Source of the DNA: Cyanocohniella sp. LLY
Lineage (GTDB): Bacteria > Cyanobacteriota > Cyanobacteriia > Cyanobacteriales > Nostocaceae
Length of the DNA: 64,000 bases
Assembly (NCBI GenBank): GCA_022241785.1
Contig: JAKOMP010000002.1
Span: forward strand, 130,257-194,256
Direction: 5' to 3'
Shown here: positions 29,201 through 38,100 of the stretch, in pieces
Layout of the letters: each line of letters begins with the position of its first letter
Numbering within the stretch: position 1 is the first letter of the stretch
The notes under the pieces: model-generated
Told to the model about the DNA's origin: nothing
The model's database searches: none
Seen by the model: the letters and a program-made list of their open reading frames with translations, nothing else
Position numbers and translations under genes: made by a program

Positions 29201-29328
29201 GTCTCTCTAGCGTCCGTCATGCAGACTGTATATTCGTCCTAGACAGAGGTGTTTTAGTAGAACAAGGCACTCATCAACAATTAATGGCCACAGCTAGTCT
29301 TTATCACCACTTAGCCCAACTGCAATGA
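26245..29328 (+). CDS. hetC: HetC-like C39 peptidase-containing ABC exporter
   Basis: A 1027-residue ABC exporter with the domain order of HetC, required early in heterocyst differentiation. Residues 20-270 contain cyclic-nucleotide-binding-like barrels (FKLGDELSS, HFVCQGRVRLLSF). A C39 peptidase follows, with the oxyanion Gln and catalytic Cys in FIQQQSSSDCGAACLAMI (Cys near 331), His in GIHYIVVWQ and Asp in LISDPALG. Six TM helices (about 470-770) precede an ATPase with GRSGSGKST near 825 and Walker B LILDEATSGLD. The signature reads LSSGQ, not LSGGQ. C39 exporters cut and export peptides after leader sequences. ATG 26281, with a close AAGGAG, is an alternative start. hetP follows on the same strand, as in the known hetC-hetP locus. 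Confidence 0.82.
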   Translation: MNLSLSFRVQGDMNKDISNEQSPTREAAILKLVQIIAGDISLASEFSQYWVMREFKLGDELSSAALNEDSFLHFVCQGRVRLLSFDVTLKREVSTQLILAEQTFGADHLFCHQPLPYRAIAASAGYVASIAIADLKQWLERLPSLESYLQHFTGEQQALIFFKTYTELRSLTSNTVRELLPYFVATKITAGSSLAEVTALVKGHFWLVSGKIASSQQIGDSWGYADTAPNDGIAQTDLLVYHLSPTHWETVRAIAPQLLAGGEPVAEVLEVAQIPLPAPSETSIETIYPSPEEPLAEIAEIDFLETDDQLPSKAKSWRDYPFIQQQSSSDCGAACLAMISQYWGKYLRLYTLRNLAQVDRMGASLQDLAAAAETLGYDVLPVRASLDKFDTYAHPWIAHWQGIHYIVVWQVKSDRLLISDPALGKQWMSRPEFIASWTGYALLLNPTERFHTLKSEKVSWGRYGDTLWNYRKLIGPIILSLMLVQLFELATPLFTQIVIDQIIPRQDFETLNIFVLSFLGLGIWRTVLTAQRQYLLEYIANRIDLNLIGSFINYTLQLPLQFFASRQVEDILSRVPENSKIQLFLTRQAVSAIIDVFMVVIYLGLITYYNWQLTCVVLGWLLLIVILTLATTPSLKKAAQEIIKESAGHNSAMLEMMTGIVTVKTTAAEYPVQMHWEERFQKMLKVRLRGRKLASNWQLIRGLINQIGITLVLWFGVNMVINGQMSLGKFIAFNLLISNITMAVLALVSFWHELPEIQISLEKLADIFASQPEDNSPTPLLVMPAIRGEVHFENVSFGYNPGKYHNTLHNISFQVQPQQTIGIIGRSGSGKSTLMNLLAGLYRPDTGRILIDGQDIALVSPQSLRSQLILVPQECCLFSGTILENITLYSSEFSLEQAIASAKVAEAHSFIQSLPLGYNTQVGERGMMLSSGQKQKIAIARALIRNPRILILDEATSGLDAESERCLQKNLTRFSSDRTTFIISHRLSSVRHADCIFVLDRGVLVEQGTHQQLMATASLYHHLAQLQ

Positions 29329-30735
29329 CAAATGTAAATAAAGGCTCGTAGTAAGTCTTTTCTAAAATCCTACGGGTATACCTGTGCTTTACCACCGCAG
29401 ACGTGCCAAATCATCTTCTCGCAGAGTAGGGTGTAAAGCCCCTCTAAAAAGCTGATGTCATATATCAGCAGTTGCCTCATAAGTATAGGTTAGGAAATAA
29501 ATTAATCATAAAACTCAGGACATCCAGAAACTTTCAAGCCTGTACTCTTCTAGCCCCTAGTACTCCTAACCATTCTAAATAAGTAAAAAGCCTATTCTAT
29601 AAGCATTAAGACAGCGCTAATATTTCTAGCTGTATGAATATAATAAATTTCCATGTAGGGTGTGTTACCGCGTAGCGCAACGCACCGTCAACTACGGCAT
29701 CACAGACCCTACGGACTATAGGTAATGTTTGTGGGTTAAAAAAGTTAGTAGAGCATCGCAATTCTAAATTTTCTATAAGGACCTGCTATATTTCTACTCC
29801 CAATTATCTTGGTACTAATTAAAAAGTAACGATACATACCACAAAGCATCAAGGATTACAACCTAAGAGTTGCAATTATCTGCTGAATATCCGGCAAAAT
29901 CCCAAACAATTTTGCCGTAAAGTTACTATCCATACTATGTCTAGAACTCTTGAATATTAAGCAATTTAGCCGCATTAACCCACTTAAACAATGCATAGCA
30001 GGTAAAAATAATTTTCAATAACTCAACCTCAAACCTATTAACTTAACGTTTTAATGATATTTATCTCGTTCTTTTTATTAGTTATTTATCAACTCATTGA
30101 GTGGTAAAGTTTTCTAGTATACTGATAAAAGATAAAGCTTCAAATGCGGAGCTACTGAGGGGTTTAACCCCCCATTACTTAGTAAAAAGGGGACAAAAAC
30201 CAAAGTTGCACAGCATACTAGGAATCCGGAAAAATGTTCAGTAAATTTAATTTATGATCATGTTAGAATAGCTGATGACATTAAAGATAAAACGTAGTAT
30301 AAATACTAAAGTAGTCATTAATGTTTTAGGAGTAACAGTTTTTATCTTCTAGCCTAAAACAAATAAATTTCTCTAGAAATACCTTGATTTTAGAGCCAAA
30401 AAATATACAATAAAGTTATCAGGTCAGAGATTAAACTAGGGTTTCAATCTTTCCAAATAGGTAAAAACTGCATCTACCGCGAGCCAAATAAAGACTTGTT
30501 TCTGCTAGTCAAATTCCATACAAAATGTGGATTTTATACCGTTATTTCGCTGTCAAGCAAAACTTACAAATGAACAATCAGCAGTAATGGCTACTTCTAT
30601 TAACGCCGCAGGCAGTCTCAAAAACTACGGCACAGCAGTAAACAGACTTGATTAAACACAGTCAAGTTTTTCATTAAAAGTCAAATCATCAGGTCAAATG
30701 CAGTTGCAACCTCACATCAAGGAGGAAGGTTAGAG
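29329..30735. other. Long hetC-hetP intergenic leader region
   Basis: About 1.4 kb without a clear gene. It holds fragments of dispersed repeats (CGTAGTAAGTCTTTT at about 29346; TAGGGTGTGTTACCGCGTAG at about 29656), a GGGGTTTAACCCCCC hairpin near 30160, and the DIF1-like promoter at 30225. Long, multi-promoter upstream regions are known for hetP in Anabaena. Confidence 0.6.
30225..30253 (+). promoter_or_regulatory. DIF1-like promoter upstream of hetP
   Basis: TCCGGA (30225-30230), the hexamer found near -35 in HetR-dependent DIF promoters, is followed 17 nt later by TAATTT (30248-30253) as a -10. Transcription would start near 30260, giving a leader of about 675 nt before hetP. Confidence 0.55.
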
Positions 30736-30837
30736 ATGACGCTCTATGATTTTTATTTTTACTACTATCTAAAAAGATTTTTGTACACAGTTGTGGATGT
30801 AGCTAATAAATTTGCTCAACATCCGCTCAATATCTAA
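30736..30837 (+). CDS. 33-aa leader ORF with strong Shine-Dalgarno
   Basis: A 33-codon ORF, ATG 30736 to TAA 30837, preceded by AAGGAGGAAGG ending about 5 nt before the ATG, the strongest ribosome-binding site in this part of the window. The product starts MTLYDFYFYYYLKRF, an aromatic, probably membrane-interacting stretch with eight Tyr/Phe residues in the first eleven positions, followed by LYTVVDVANKFAQHPLNI. It lies 98 nt upstream of the hetP start and downstream of the DIF1-like promoter, so it would be on the same transcript. I do not recognise the family. It could be a true micropeptide or a regulatory upstream ORF. Confidence 0.5.
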   Translation: MTLYDFYFYYYLKRFLYTVVDVANKFAQHPLNI

Positions 30838-30935
30838 TATGTTTTTTGGACTCACTAAGTAATTAACAGCCAACAGTAACCCTAATAACCAACGAAACTC
30901 AGCCAGTTTCATTAACAACAACAACACCTAACACT

Positions 30936-31349
30936 ATGAATCAAGATATTCCTGGAATTAGTAGCAACTTCAATAAAGCCATGAATCCTCAACAATTTGA
31001 CCAAATAGTGGAAGCAATTCTTGCTGGAAAGTATTCCTGGGCATGTGTTTTAATGCTACGCATAGTTGGTTACAACCCTTTGCATTACATTCCCTACCGC
31101 ACTTATAACCGACTACTGAAAGAAAATACCCAAAACAGAACACATCAACAGCATCACGAAAATAAGAATGCTGCTAAACCATCAATTAACCAAAAATCTC
31201 ATTCTCAGGCTTCTACCAGTTGTTTAAGTAAAATCAAAGACCTGGCGTATCTAGAAGTGGTAGGAAAACAAAAAGCAGAAATTCGTGGTGCTGGTATGGA
31301 TAATTACTCAGCGCAGTCAAACCAAGACTCTCAAACCTTAGCATCTTAA
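30936..31349 (+). CDS. hetP: HetP family heterocyst commitment protein
   Basis: HetP-family proteins control commitment of cells to heterocyst formation downstream of HetR. Residues 12-66 ([52 protein letters not shown]) form the conserved HetP core, with the [13 protein letters not shown] helix and PYRTYNRL signature. The 71-residue C-terminal tail is Gln/Ser/Asn-rich and low complexity. At 137 residues it is nearer to HetP than to the shortest paralogues. It lies downstream of a hetC-like exporter on the same strand, as at the known hetC-hetP locus, so I favour true HetP over a paralogue; only a phylogeny would settle that. The protein is cytoplasmic and has no enzymatic motif. Confidence 0.85.
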   Translation: MNQDIPGISSNFNKAMNPQQFDQIVEAILAGKYSWACVLMLRIVGYNPLHYIPYRTYNRLLKENTQNRTHQQHHENKNAAKPSINQKSHSQASTSCLSKIKDLAYLEVVGKQKAEIRGAGMDNYSAQSNQDSQTLAS

Positions 31350-31406
31350 TTAAAACCGGGAAGCACTCACAATTTATCCGGCAAAAGTTGTGAATTCAAT
31401 TAAAAC

Positions 31407-31551
31407 AGGACTTACGCAAGTGTAACAAAAAATAAAAATTTTTTGCTTGTAGTAAGGGCTACCCTACGGGAACGCTGCGCGAACAGCCCTTATCTTGAGG
31501 ACTAAAGTCCTCACTACAAACTTAAAATAATATGCCAGTTGCGTAAGTCCT
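31407..31551. repeat. MITE-like element, copy C
   Basis: A 145-bp element whose ends are perfect inverted repeats for 13 bp, AGGACTTACGCAA. Its arms match copy A in reverse orientation (TATGCCAGTTGCGTAAGTCC, GAGGACTAAAGTCCTCACTA, AAAAATAAAAATTTTTTGC). It is inserted 58 bp after the hetP stop. Confidence 0.85.
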
Positions 31552-31734
31552 ATAAAAAATCTATTGCATCGATAGATTCTGCTTTACAGTTGTAGGGAAC
31601 ATTGCTGTCTCCCTACAGCTTGGTCTATCTACTTAAAAATATTGCAACTAATGACGAAAATAATTGCCAAAATCTGCCAAAATGGCAAATATTATTGCCT
31701 AAAATCAGATAAATTATAAATAACTACTCAACAA

Positions 31735-32242
31735 GAGGTGTTTGAAGCAAAATTCATTTACAACGATAAAATCAAACATTATCTGATTATGAAACACCTC
31801 TAATTGATTGCTATTGCTGAAGCAGTCAATATTTTAGGGAGTAAATAACTCCTAACCCAAAACTAACGATTCTAGTGTTGCTATTGGTGGTTCTTTTTCC
31901 TAGAGAATTTAAGCAGAATAAGTTAGAGTAGCGTCTCCCCGTAATCCTAATTTTGAATGCCTGTTATCAAGTTTTCAGACGTGGGGAAACTAGATAAAGA
32001 TTCTTAACTGAAGTTAATGTTATTTGAGCCTGAACCACTCATATGTAACAGTATTAACATCAGTGGAAAAAGAAAAGTGACAAATTAATCGTTGTTATGG
32101 CTGATAGAACTTATAGCTCTTACGCTTTTTGGCTAACATAATAATCCTCTTCTCCCAACTAGGATTATTTATGCTTGATAAGCTTACAATTTATATAGCT
32201 AATACTGGAAGCTCAAACATTTGAACAGCTTCCAGTTTTTTT
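31735..32242 (+). ncRNA. Candidate structured small RNA region ending in a terminator
   Basis: A gene-free stretch with repeated stem-loops: GAGGTGTTT (31735-31743) with AAACACCTC (31792-31800); TTGATTGCT with AGCAGTCAA (about 31803-31833, one wobble); AATAATCCT (32140-32148) with AGGATTATT (32161-32169); then a strong terminator. A terminator this good, over 850 nt past hetP, implies a transcript of its own or a long hetP 3' end. The 5' end is not defined; a micro-ORF (32171-32224) overlaps the terminator. Confidence 0.4.
32205..32242 (+). terminator. Strong rho-independent terminator
   Basis: CTGGAAGCT (32205-32213) pairs perfectly with AGCTTCCAG (32227-32235) around a 13-nt loop, followed by seven T. 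Confidence 0.9.
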
Positions 32243-32529
32243 ATAGTTTTTAGTTAATTTTAGTAACTATAGGAATCCTGTTTCCTGTTTGTTGGTGTAT
32301 CCTTCCCTATGCGCTTAAAAACTCAATACAACTTGAATAGTCTGAGGCTTATTACCTTACCTGGGTCAGCAAGCTATAGGACTCCTATGTGATTTTTGCA
32401 TTACACGTAGGGTAGGCTTCGGCCACAGTATCCAGATTTTGTGGGACTGAAGTTTTTTCAGATATCATTTAGTATTCCTCGATCAAAAATCAACACCGAC
32501 TACTAAATATCCTCTAGCCCCTATCACCC

Positions 32530-33279
32530 ATGAGTGACCTTTCTAAGATAGTAATTACATCAGAAGAAATTATCGACTTCCTCAAAAAAGAAATGAATTT
32601 GCAGGAAGTATATCAAAAAATCTTATTTAATAAAATTATCTGGCGGGTAGCCGCAGAAAAAGGAATAATTGTTACCAATGAAGAAATTGAAGCTGAAGCT
32701 AATCGCCAACGACGGGAACAGCGCTTAGAGAAAGCAACAGACACCCTAGCATGGTTAACTGACCAATTAATTACTCCTAGTGACTGGGAAATGGGAATAC
32801 GCGATCGCCTATTAGCACAAAAACTAGCTCAGGCATTATTTTCTCAAGAAATAGAACAGTTATTTATGCAAAAGCGTTTGGAGTTTGAGCAAGTTATTCT
32901 CTATCAAATTATTGTTGATTCTGAAAAATTGGCTCAAGAAATATATTATCAAATAGGAGATGGGGAAATCAGTTTTTATGATGCTGCTCATATTTATAAT
33001 ATTCATCCTTCATCCAGACAGAATTTCGGTTTTGCGGGAATAAAGTATCGATTTTCTCTGCAAATAGAGATAGCTGCTCTTGTATTTCAAACACCACCCA
33101 AACAGTTGATAGGTCCTTTAAAAACCGAGCAAGGTTATCACCTGTTGATGGTAGAAGAGTTTCTGCCAGCTGAGTTAACATCGGCAAAATATCAAGAACT
33201 GATCAATAGTATGTTTCATAATTGGCTAATGACCGAGTTAGATTATTTACTTAATTCCCAGACTGGGGAAATTTCATAA
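32530..33279 (+). CDS. PpiC/SurA-type peptidylprolyl isomerase-like protein
   Basis: A 249-residue SurA-like protein without a signal peptide. Residues 1-115 are helical and chaperone-like (IIDFLKKEMNLQEVYQKILFNKIIW, ITPSDWEMGIRDRLLAQKLAQALF). Residues 120-225 form a parvulin domain (ILYQIIVDSEKLAQEIYYQI, GEISFYDAAHIY, NFGFAGIKYRF, QTPPKQLIGPLKTEQGYHLLMVEE). Cytoplasmic PpiC proteins of this type recur beside C39 ABC exporters and HlyD genes in cyanobacterial peptide-export clusters, where they may hold or fold the peptide before export. A homologue lies on the other side of the exporter operon (40466). A terminator at 32242 separates it from the hetP side. Confidence 0.82.
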   Translation: MSDLSKIVITSEEIIDFLKKEMNLQEVYQKILFNKIIWRVAAEKGIIVTNEEIEAEANRQRREQRLEKATDTLAWLTDQLITPSDWEMGIRDRLLAQKLAQALFSQEIEQLFMQKRLEFEQVILYQIIVDSEKLAQEIYYQIGDGEISFYDAAHIYNIHPSSRQNFGFAGIKYRFSLQIEIAALVFQTPPKQLIGPLKTEQGYHLLMVEEFLPAELTSAKYQELINSMFHNWLMTELDYLLNSQTGEIS

Positions 33280-33913
33280 ACTCAATACATCATATCAAAT
33301 TCTTTTTTATATTTCTCATGGTTTTCATAATTATATAAAATCAATAAATTTCATTCTCAAGATAGATACTTGTAAGTTTTAAAACCATGATTTTTAGACA
33401 TATTTTTATCATTCCGGCGATAGATGTAGGGGTATTATTAATTTTATATCATAATTTTTTGGTAATCAAATATCTGGAATAAAGTCTTATTTATATATAA
33501 ACAATTATGGTTAATCAGATAAAATTAATTGTTACAAATTTGCGTTTAAGTAAAGTCAACAACTCCGCAGACTTATGACCAATGAAATTAATCATTAATT
33601 TCTAATAAAGATATAATCAATATTGAGTAAAGATTTCATGTTTTTTCTCAAAACCCTTGACTCAATGCCAAAAAATTTCTAAAAGAAGAACAGTAGGTTA
33701 AGACAACAAAGTGAAAAACTGTCACTTGCTCGTTGAACTTGTTTTCCCAATAATTCCAGATTTATCGAAATCTGCTGATGAAATAATAACTAGTTTTAGG
33801 CTAGTCTAGGAAGTAGATTTGTATTCATACCTGACCTTAGCTGCTTCTAAGTTCCAATTTGTTTGGAACACGTTTTGGCATCTTTTTGGTAATCCAAACA
33901 TAACCAGGCTAAA
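33280..33913. other. AT-rich gap downstream of ppiC
   Basis: About 630 bp, very AT-rich, with no supported gene. TTCCAA-TTTG-TTTGGAA makes a small hairpin near 33852-33868. Confidence 0.5.
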
Positions 33914-34109
33914 TATTTTGAGGTTTAACTATAAACTTGTATTAGATAGTTAAATAACATCCTCAAAATAGGAGTCATCAAAAGACTCCATATCACTTCC
34001 CTGTGATCATCAACCAAGATCAATGGTTGAAAGCACTACCAACATCAAACCAGGCTGCGGGGAAGTCTATCAAATTTTTGGCGTTAATCAGTGAGTAGTT
34101 CACTGGTTT
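33914..34109. other. Consecutive stem-loop array
   Basis: Hairpins abut with almost no spacers: TATTTTGAGG (33914) with CCTCAAAATA (33961-33970), enclosing TTAACTAT (33925) with ATAGTTAA (33946-33953); GGAGTC (33971-33976) with GACTCC (33984-33989); ATCAC (33992) with GTGAT (34003-34007); TCAACCA (34010) with TGGTTGA (34024-34030); then AAACCAG (34047) with CTGGTTT (34103-34109), or alternatively CAGTGA (34089) with TCACTG (34100-34105). This looks like a folded RNA rather than coding sequence. Confidence 0.6.
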
Positions 34110-34376
34110 AAGGTGTTTTACCAGAAATCGCTGTTTATGAGAGTAGACAACAGCTATGTTTGCTGCATATTTTGTCAGGTTTGCTTACTACTACTTATTG
34201 ACTATTGGCGCTTCTATCTTGGGAGCGCGCTCTTCAACGAAGAATTTGCTAACTGGGAAAAATAGAAAAGTCCCGTGATTTTATACGAGCTTTTTAATTA
34301 CTCCTCTCATTTCCGCCCTGGCTACAAAGATGCTGGAGTGTTGAGGCTAAAAGGCAAGTATAAACCGGGTATATAT

Positions 34377-34506
34377 CCCCTAGATCCTCATAATACTAGG
34401 GGTAAACACCAAGCATTATCCACGCATGATTTCAATACTTAGTTAGTCTGACAAGGCTGATTAACTTTGTAATGGCAAAACCTAATTTATCAAGGTTTTT
34501 GCCATA
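34377..34506. other. Further hairpins just upstream of the HTH gene
   Basis: CCCCTAG (34377-34383) pairs with CTAGGGG (34397-34403), and ATGGCAAAACC (about 34472) with GGTTTTTGCCAT (ending about 34505, one bulged base). They lie 55-180 nt upstream of the HTH start and may belong to its leader. Confidence 0.5.
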
Positions 34507-34560
34507 GCTGCAACGGATAAATTTGCCCACATTTTCAGTAAATGGCAATTGGTAATTTAT

Positions 34561-35142
34561 ATGTCACACTCTTTTGAAAACTACAACATGCAAGAAAGTA
34601 AGTTTTTAACGCCTTTTCAAAAAAAGGCTTTGCTGAAAAGCTTGCAGGCTAATTTACAACCAGAATATCGGCGGCGCATTGAAATTATGTTATTAGCCGA
34701 TGTGGGTAAATCTCAAAGCCAAATCTGTGAAACATTAGGTTGTTCGCAAGAAATGGCGCGCTACTGGATTGGTTTAGCAGAAGCAGGTTTGGCACACAAA
34801 TGGAATGAGCGTCCAATTGGTAGACCAAAGATTGTTAATGATCAATATTTGGCAAGGTTGAAGGAATTAGTTAGCCATAGTCCCCGTGATTATGGTTACG
34901 CATTTACCTATTGGACAGCCCAATGGTTAAGCAAACATTTAGCCAATGAGTTTAATATTCAAATCAGCGATCGCCACGTTAATCGCCTACTTAAACAAAT
35001 GGGACTATCAACCAAACGTAAAAGTTCCAGCCCACCGGAAACTGACCAAATCAAAGATGCTGGAATTACGATTTGTGACTTGCAATCTACCTCCGAGCCG
35101 AATTTTAACTGGTCATTAAATCTTATTCAGGCCAATAAATAA
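34561..35142 (+). CDS. Helix-turn-helix protein preceding the exporter operon
   Basis: A 193-residue DNA-binding protein built from the N-terminal HTH modules of IS630-type transposases: RRRIEIMLLADVGKSQSQICETLGCSQEMARYWI (first HTH, residues about 38-72), RPIGRPKI linker, then a winged-helix-like segment YTFTYWTAQWLSKHLANEFNIQISDRHVNRLLKQMGLSTKRK. The DDE nuclease domain of a transposase is absent and no inverted repeats flank it, so it looks domesticated as a regulator. ATG 34561 is preferred over TTG 34549. It ends 21 nt before the exporter gene and must be co-transcribed with it. Autoregulation of the exporter operon is inference from position. Confidence 0.7.
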   Translation: MSHSFENYNMQESKFLTPFQKKALLKSLQANLQPEYRRRIEIMLLADVGKSQSQICETLGCSQEMARYWIGLAEAGLAHKWNERPIGRPKIVNDQYLARLKELVSHSPRDYGYAFTYWTAQWLSKHLANEFNIQISDRHVNRLLKQMGLSTKRKSSSPPETDQIKDAGITICDLQSTSEPNFNWSLNLIQANK

Positions 35143-35163
35143 TTTTGTCTTGGAGGACAGGTA

Positions 35164-38100
35164 ATGACATCAGCGTTTTCCCAGGAACAACTAGCTCAAC
35201 AACTGATCCAAGTTTTAGGTGAGTCGCTATCAGAGCGAGAAATTGAAAGGTGCTTGGTAGGGGTAGAAGTTGTGGAACCACCAGTAGCCAAACAATTTTG
35301 GCAAGCCGCAACCGCGCCTAATGGCATTTATATTGTCCTCAAGGGTAAAGTCAGACTGTTAGATGCTTCTAATAACTTAATCACCACCCTGACAACCGGA
35401 GGCTGTTTTGGTGAACTGACTTTATTTCCCGAAGCCAAGTTTAGCCCTTATGTCGCTAGAGCTTCTGTCAATCTCAAACTTGCCTATTTTCCCCAAGCCG
35501 CCTTACAAGAAGTGATCCGCAAACATGCGAGTATCTGCGATCGCCTCAAACAACGTGCCCAATTGTGGGACTTACTATTATTATGTTGCCAAAGCACCCT
35601 GATTCCTCACAACGGCTCTGTAGAAGGGGTTCTCAAAGCATTGTCTTTATTTGAACGACACACATTAGACAGTGGCCCACCCCCATCTGAGTTATTTCCA
35701 GATACCAAACTTTGGTTACTACACCAGGGAGAACTATTACACACTGATGGACGCATATTAACACCGGGAAACATCTATGTGTATCCCCAACAAGATAGTT
35801 GGCAAGCGACACAAGCATCAACTGTTTACAGCCTGAGAAATGCTAATTGGCAAAGAGCTATAGAATACTGGCCCCAATTGGCACAGTTAGCTAACTTGCA
35901 AGAACGCCAAGATGCTGCTGATAATTCTCTGGCGGTAGAAATTAAATCCCCCAAAATCAGCCAATTACCCCTACCAGATCCAGAACCCCAAAAGAAGCAA
36001 AAACGGGCTTATTTTCCTAGCCCCAAAGTTAAAGCAGGGCATTGGTGGGGACGTTTAACTAAACGGTATCCCTTCTTTGAACAACAAAGTGCCTCAGATT
36101 GTGGTGCGGCTTGCTTAGTGATGATTAGTCGCTATTGGGGCAAGCGTTTGAGTGTCAATCGACTGCGAGATTTAGCCAATATTAATCGTACTGGGGCATC
36201 ACTACGGGGTTTAACAACGGCGGCGGAAAGTATTGGTTTTACCACCCGTCCGGTAAAAGCAAGCCTAGATAAATTAGCCCAACAAACTCTACCAGCCATC
36301 GCCCACTGGGAAGGCAAACATTATATCGTCGTTTACGAAGTCAGCAAAAAACATGTGATTGTGGGTGATCCTGCCATTAGTCAACGCACCCTCACCCATG
36401 ATGAATTTAAAACTGGTTGGACTGGTTATGCGTTGTTATTGCAACCCACAGCCCTCCTCAAAGAAACCGCAGAAACGAGTACACAATTCTGGCAGTTCTT
36501 TGATTTAATCAAACCCCACTCCAAAGTTTTGCTAGAAGTCTTCATGGCTTCAGTATTAATTCAAATCTTTGGACTAGTTACACCTTTATTTACCCAGTTG
36601 CTATTAGACCGGGTAGTGGTGCAGGGAAGTACCCTAACATTAAACGCTGTGGGTTTAGGGTTACTAATATTTGGCTTGTTCAGTGTGGTCATGAACGGAC
36701 TGCGACAATATCTACTAGACCACACAGCCAACCGCGTTAGCGTAGCCTTGTTGGTAGGTTTTATTAAACACACCTTCCGTTTACCTTTAGCTTTTTTTGA
36801 GTCACGTTATGTAGGGGATATTATTTCCCGTGTCCAAGAAAACTATAAAATCCAGCGATTTCTCACCGGAGAAGCTTTATCCATCACCTTGGATTTGTTG
36901 ACAGTTTTTATCTACGTGGGATTGATGTTTTGGTACAGTGCATCAATGGCGTTGCTGAGTTTAGCTATCGTCCCACCATTTTTTATTCTGGCAGTTGTCG
37001 CCACACCGTTTTTTCGCCGCATTAACCGCGAAGCTTTTAACGCCACAGCCAGCGAAAATAGTTATCTGATTCAATCCCTCTCAGGTATTAGCTCAATTCG
37101 CTCAATGGCAATTGAACAGACAGTCCGCTGGCATTGGGAAGAGTTACTGAACAATGTGATCAAGAAAACCTTTATGGGTCAAATAATCAGTAACCAAATG
37201 CAACTTTTTAGCTCCGCCATTGAGACTTTAGCAACTACAGGATTACTGTGGTTTGGAGCTTGGTTAGTCATTCAAAACGAACTCACCATTGGACAATTAG
37301 TTGCTTTCAATATGTTATTGGGCAATATTATTCGTCCTTTTCAAAGATTAGTAGTTTTGTGGAATCAATTTCAGGAGATAGTAATTTCTACTGAGCGCAT
37401 CAATGATGTTTTAGAAGCCGAACCAGAAGAAGATTTACACCATAAACCTAGGCAGTTCATCACTAGATTAGAAGGTCATATTAAATTTGAAAATGTCACT
37501 TTTCGCTATCACCCAGAAAGTGATATTAATGTCCTAGAAAATCTTAGTTTTGAAATTCTGCCTGAGCAAACTGTAGCAGTGGTAGGGCGTAGCGGTTCCG
37601 GGAAAACTACCCTCTCCAAACTAATTTTAGGACTATATCTGCCGACAGATGGCAGAGTATTAATTGACGCTCAAGATGTGACTAGTATTTCCTTGCGATC
37701 GCTACGTTCACAAATTGGTGTAGTTGACCAAGATACCTTTTTGTTTGGTGGAACCATCCGCGAAAACATCAACATCGCCCATCCAGAAGCCTCCTTAGAA
37801 GAAATCATGGAAGCTGCACGGTTAGCAGGAGCAGATGAATTCATCAAACTCATGCCCAGCGGCTACGAAACCCAAATTGGTGAAGGTGGGGGGATGTTAT
37901 CGGGAGGACAACGCCAACGCCTAGCCATCGCCCGCGCTTTACTGGGTAATCCCCGCTTACTACTTTTAGACGAAGCAACCAGCCACCTCGATGCCGAATC
38001 TGAGCGGATTATCCAAAATAACCTGAAAACAATTCTCAAAGGGCGCACAAGTTTGATTATTGCCCATCGCCTGTCCACAGTGCGTCATGCCGACCTCATT

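Noticed and set aside
29655..29668. GTAGGGTGTGTTAC matches GTA-N8-TAC upstream of hetP
   Set aside because: It is part of the common TAGGGTGTGTTA-CGCGTAGCG intergenic repeat, so the match to an NtcA box is probably accidental.
32097..32224. 14- and 17-codon ORFs before the terminator at 32205
   Set aside because: Too short, weak ribosome sites, and the second runs into the terminator stem; listed only as part of the candidate RNA region.
34023..34265. Short ORFs of 23, 40 and 42 codons upstream of the HTH gene, considered as exported peptide precursors
   Set aside because: No Shine-Dalgarno, no leader motif, two of them overlap in different frames, and the first begins inside a hairpin arm.
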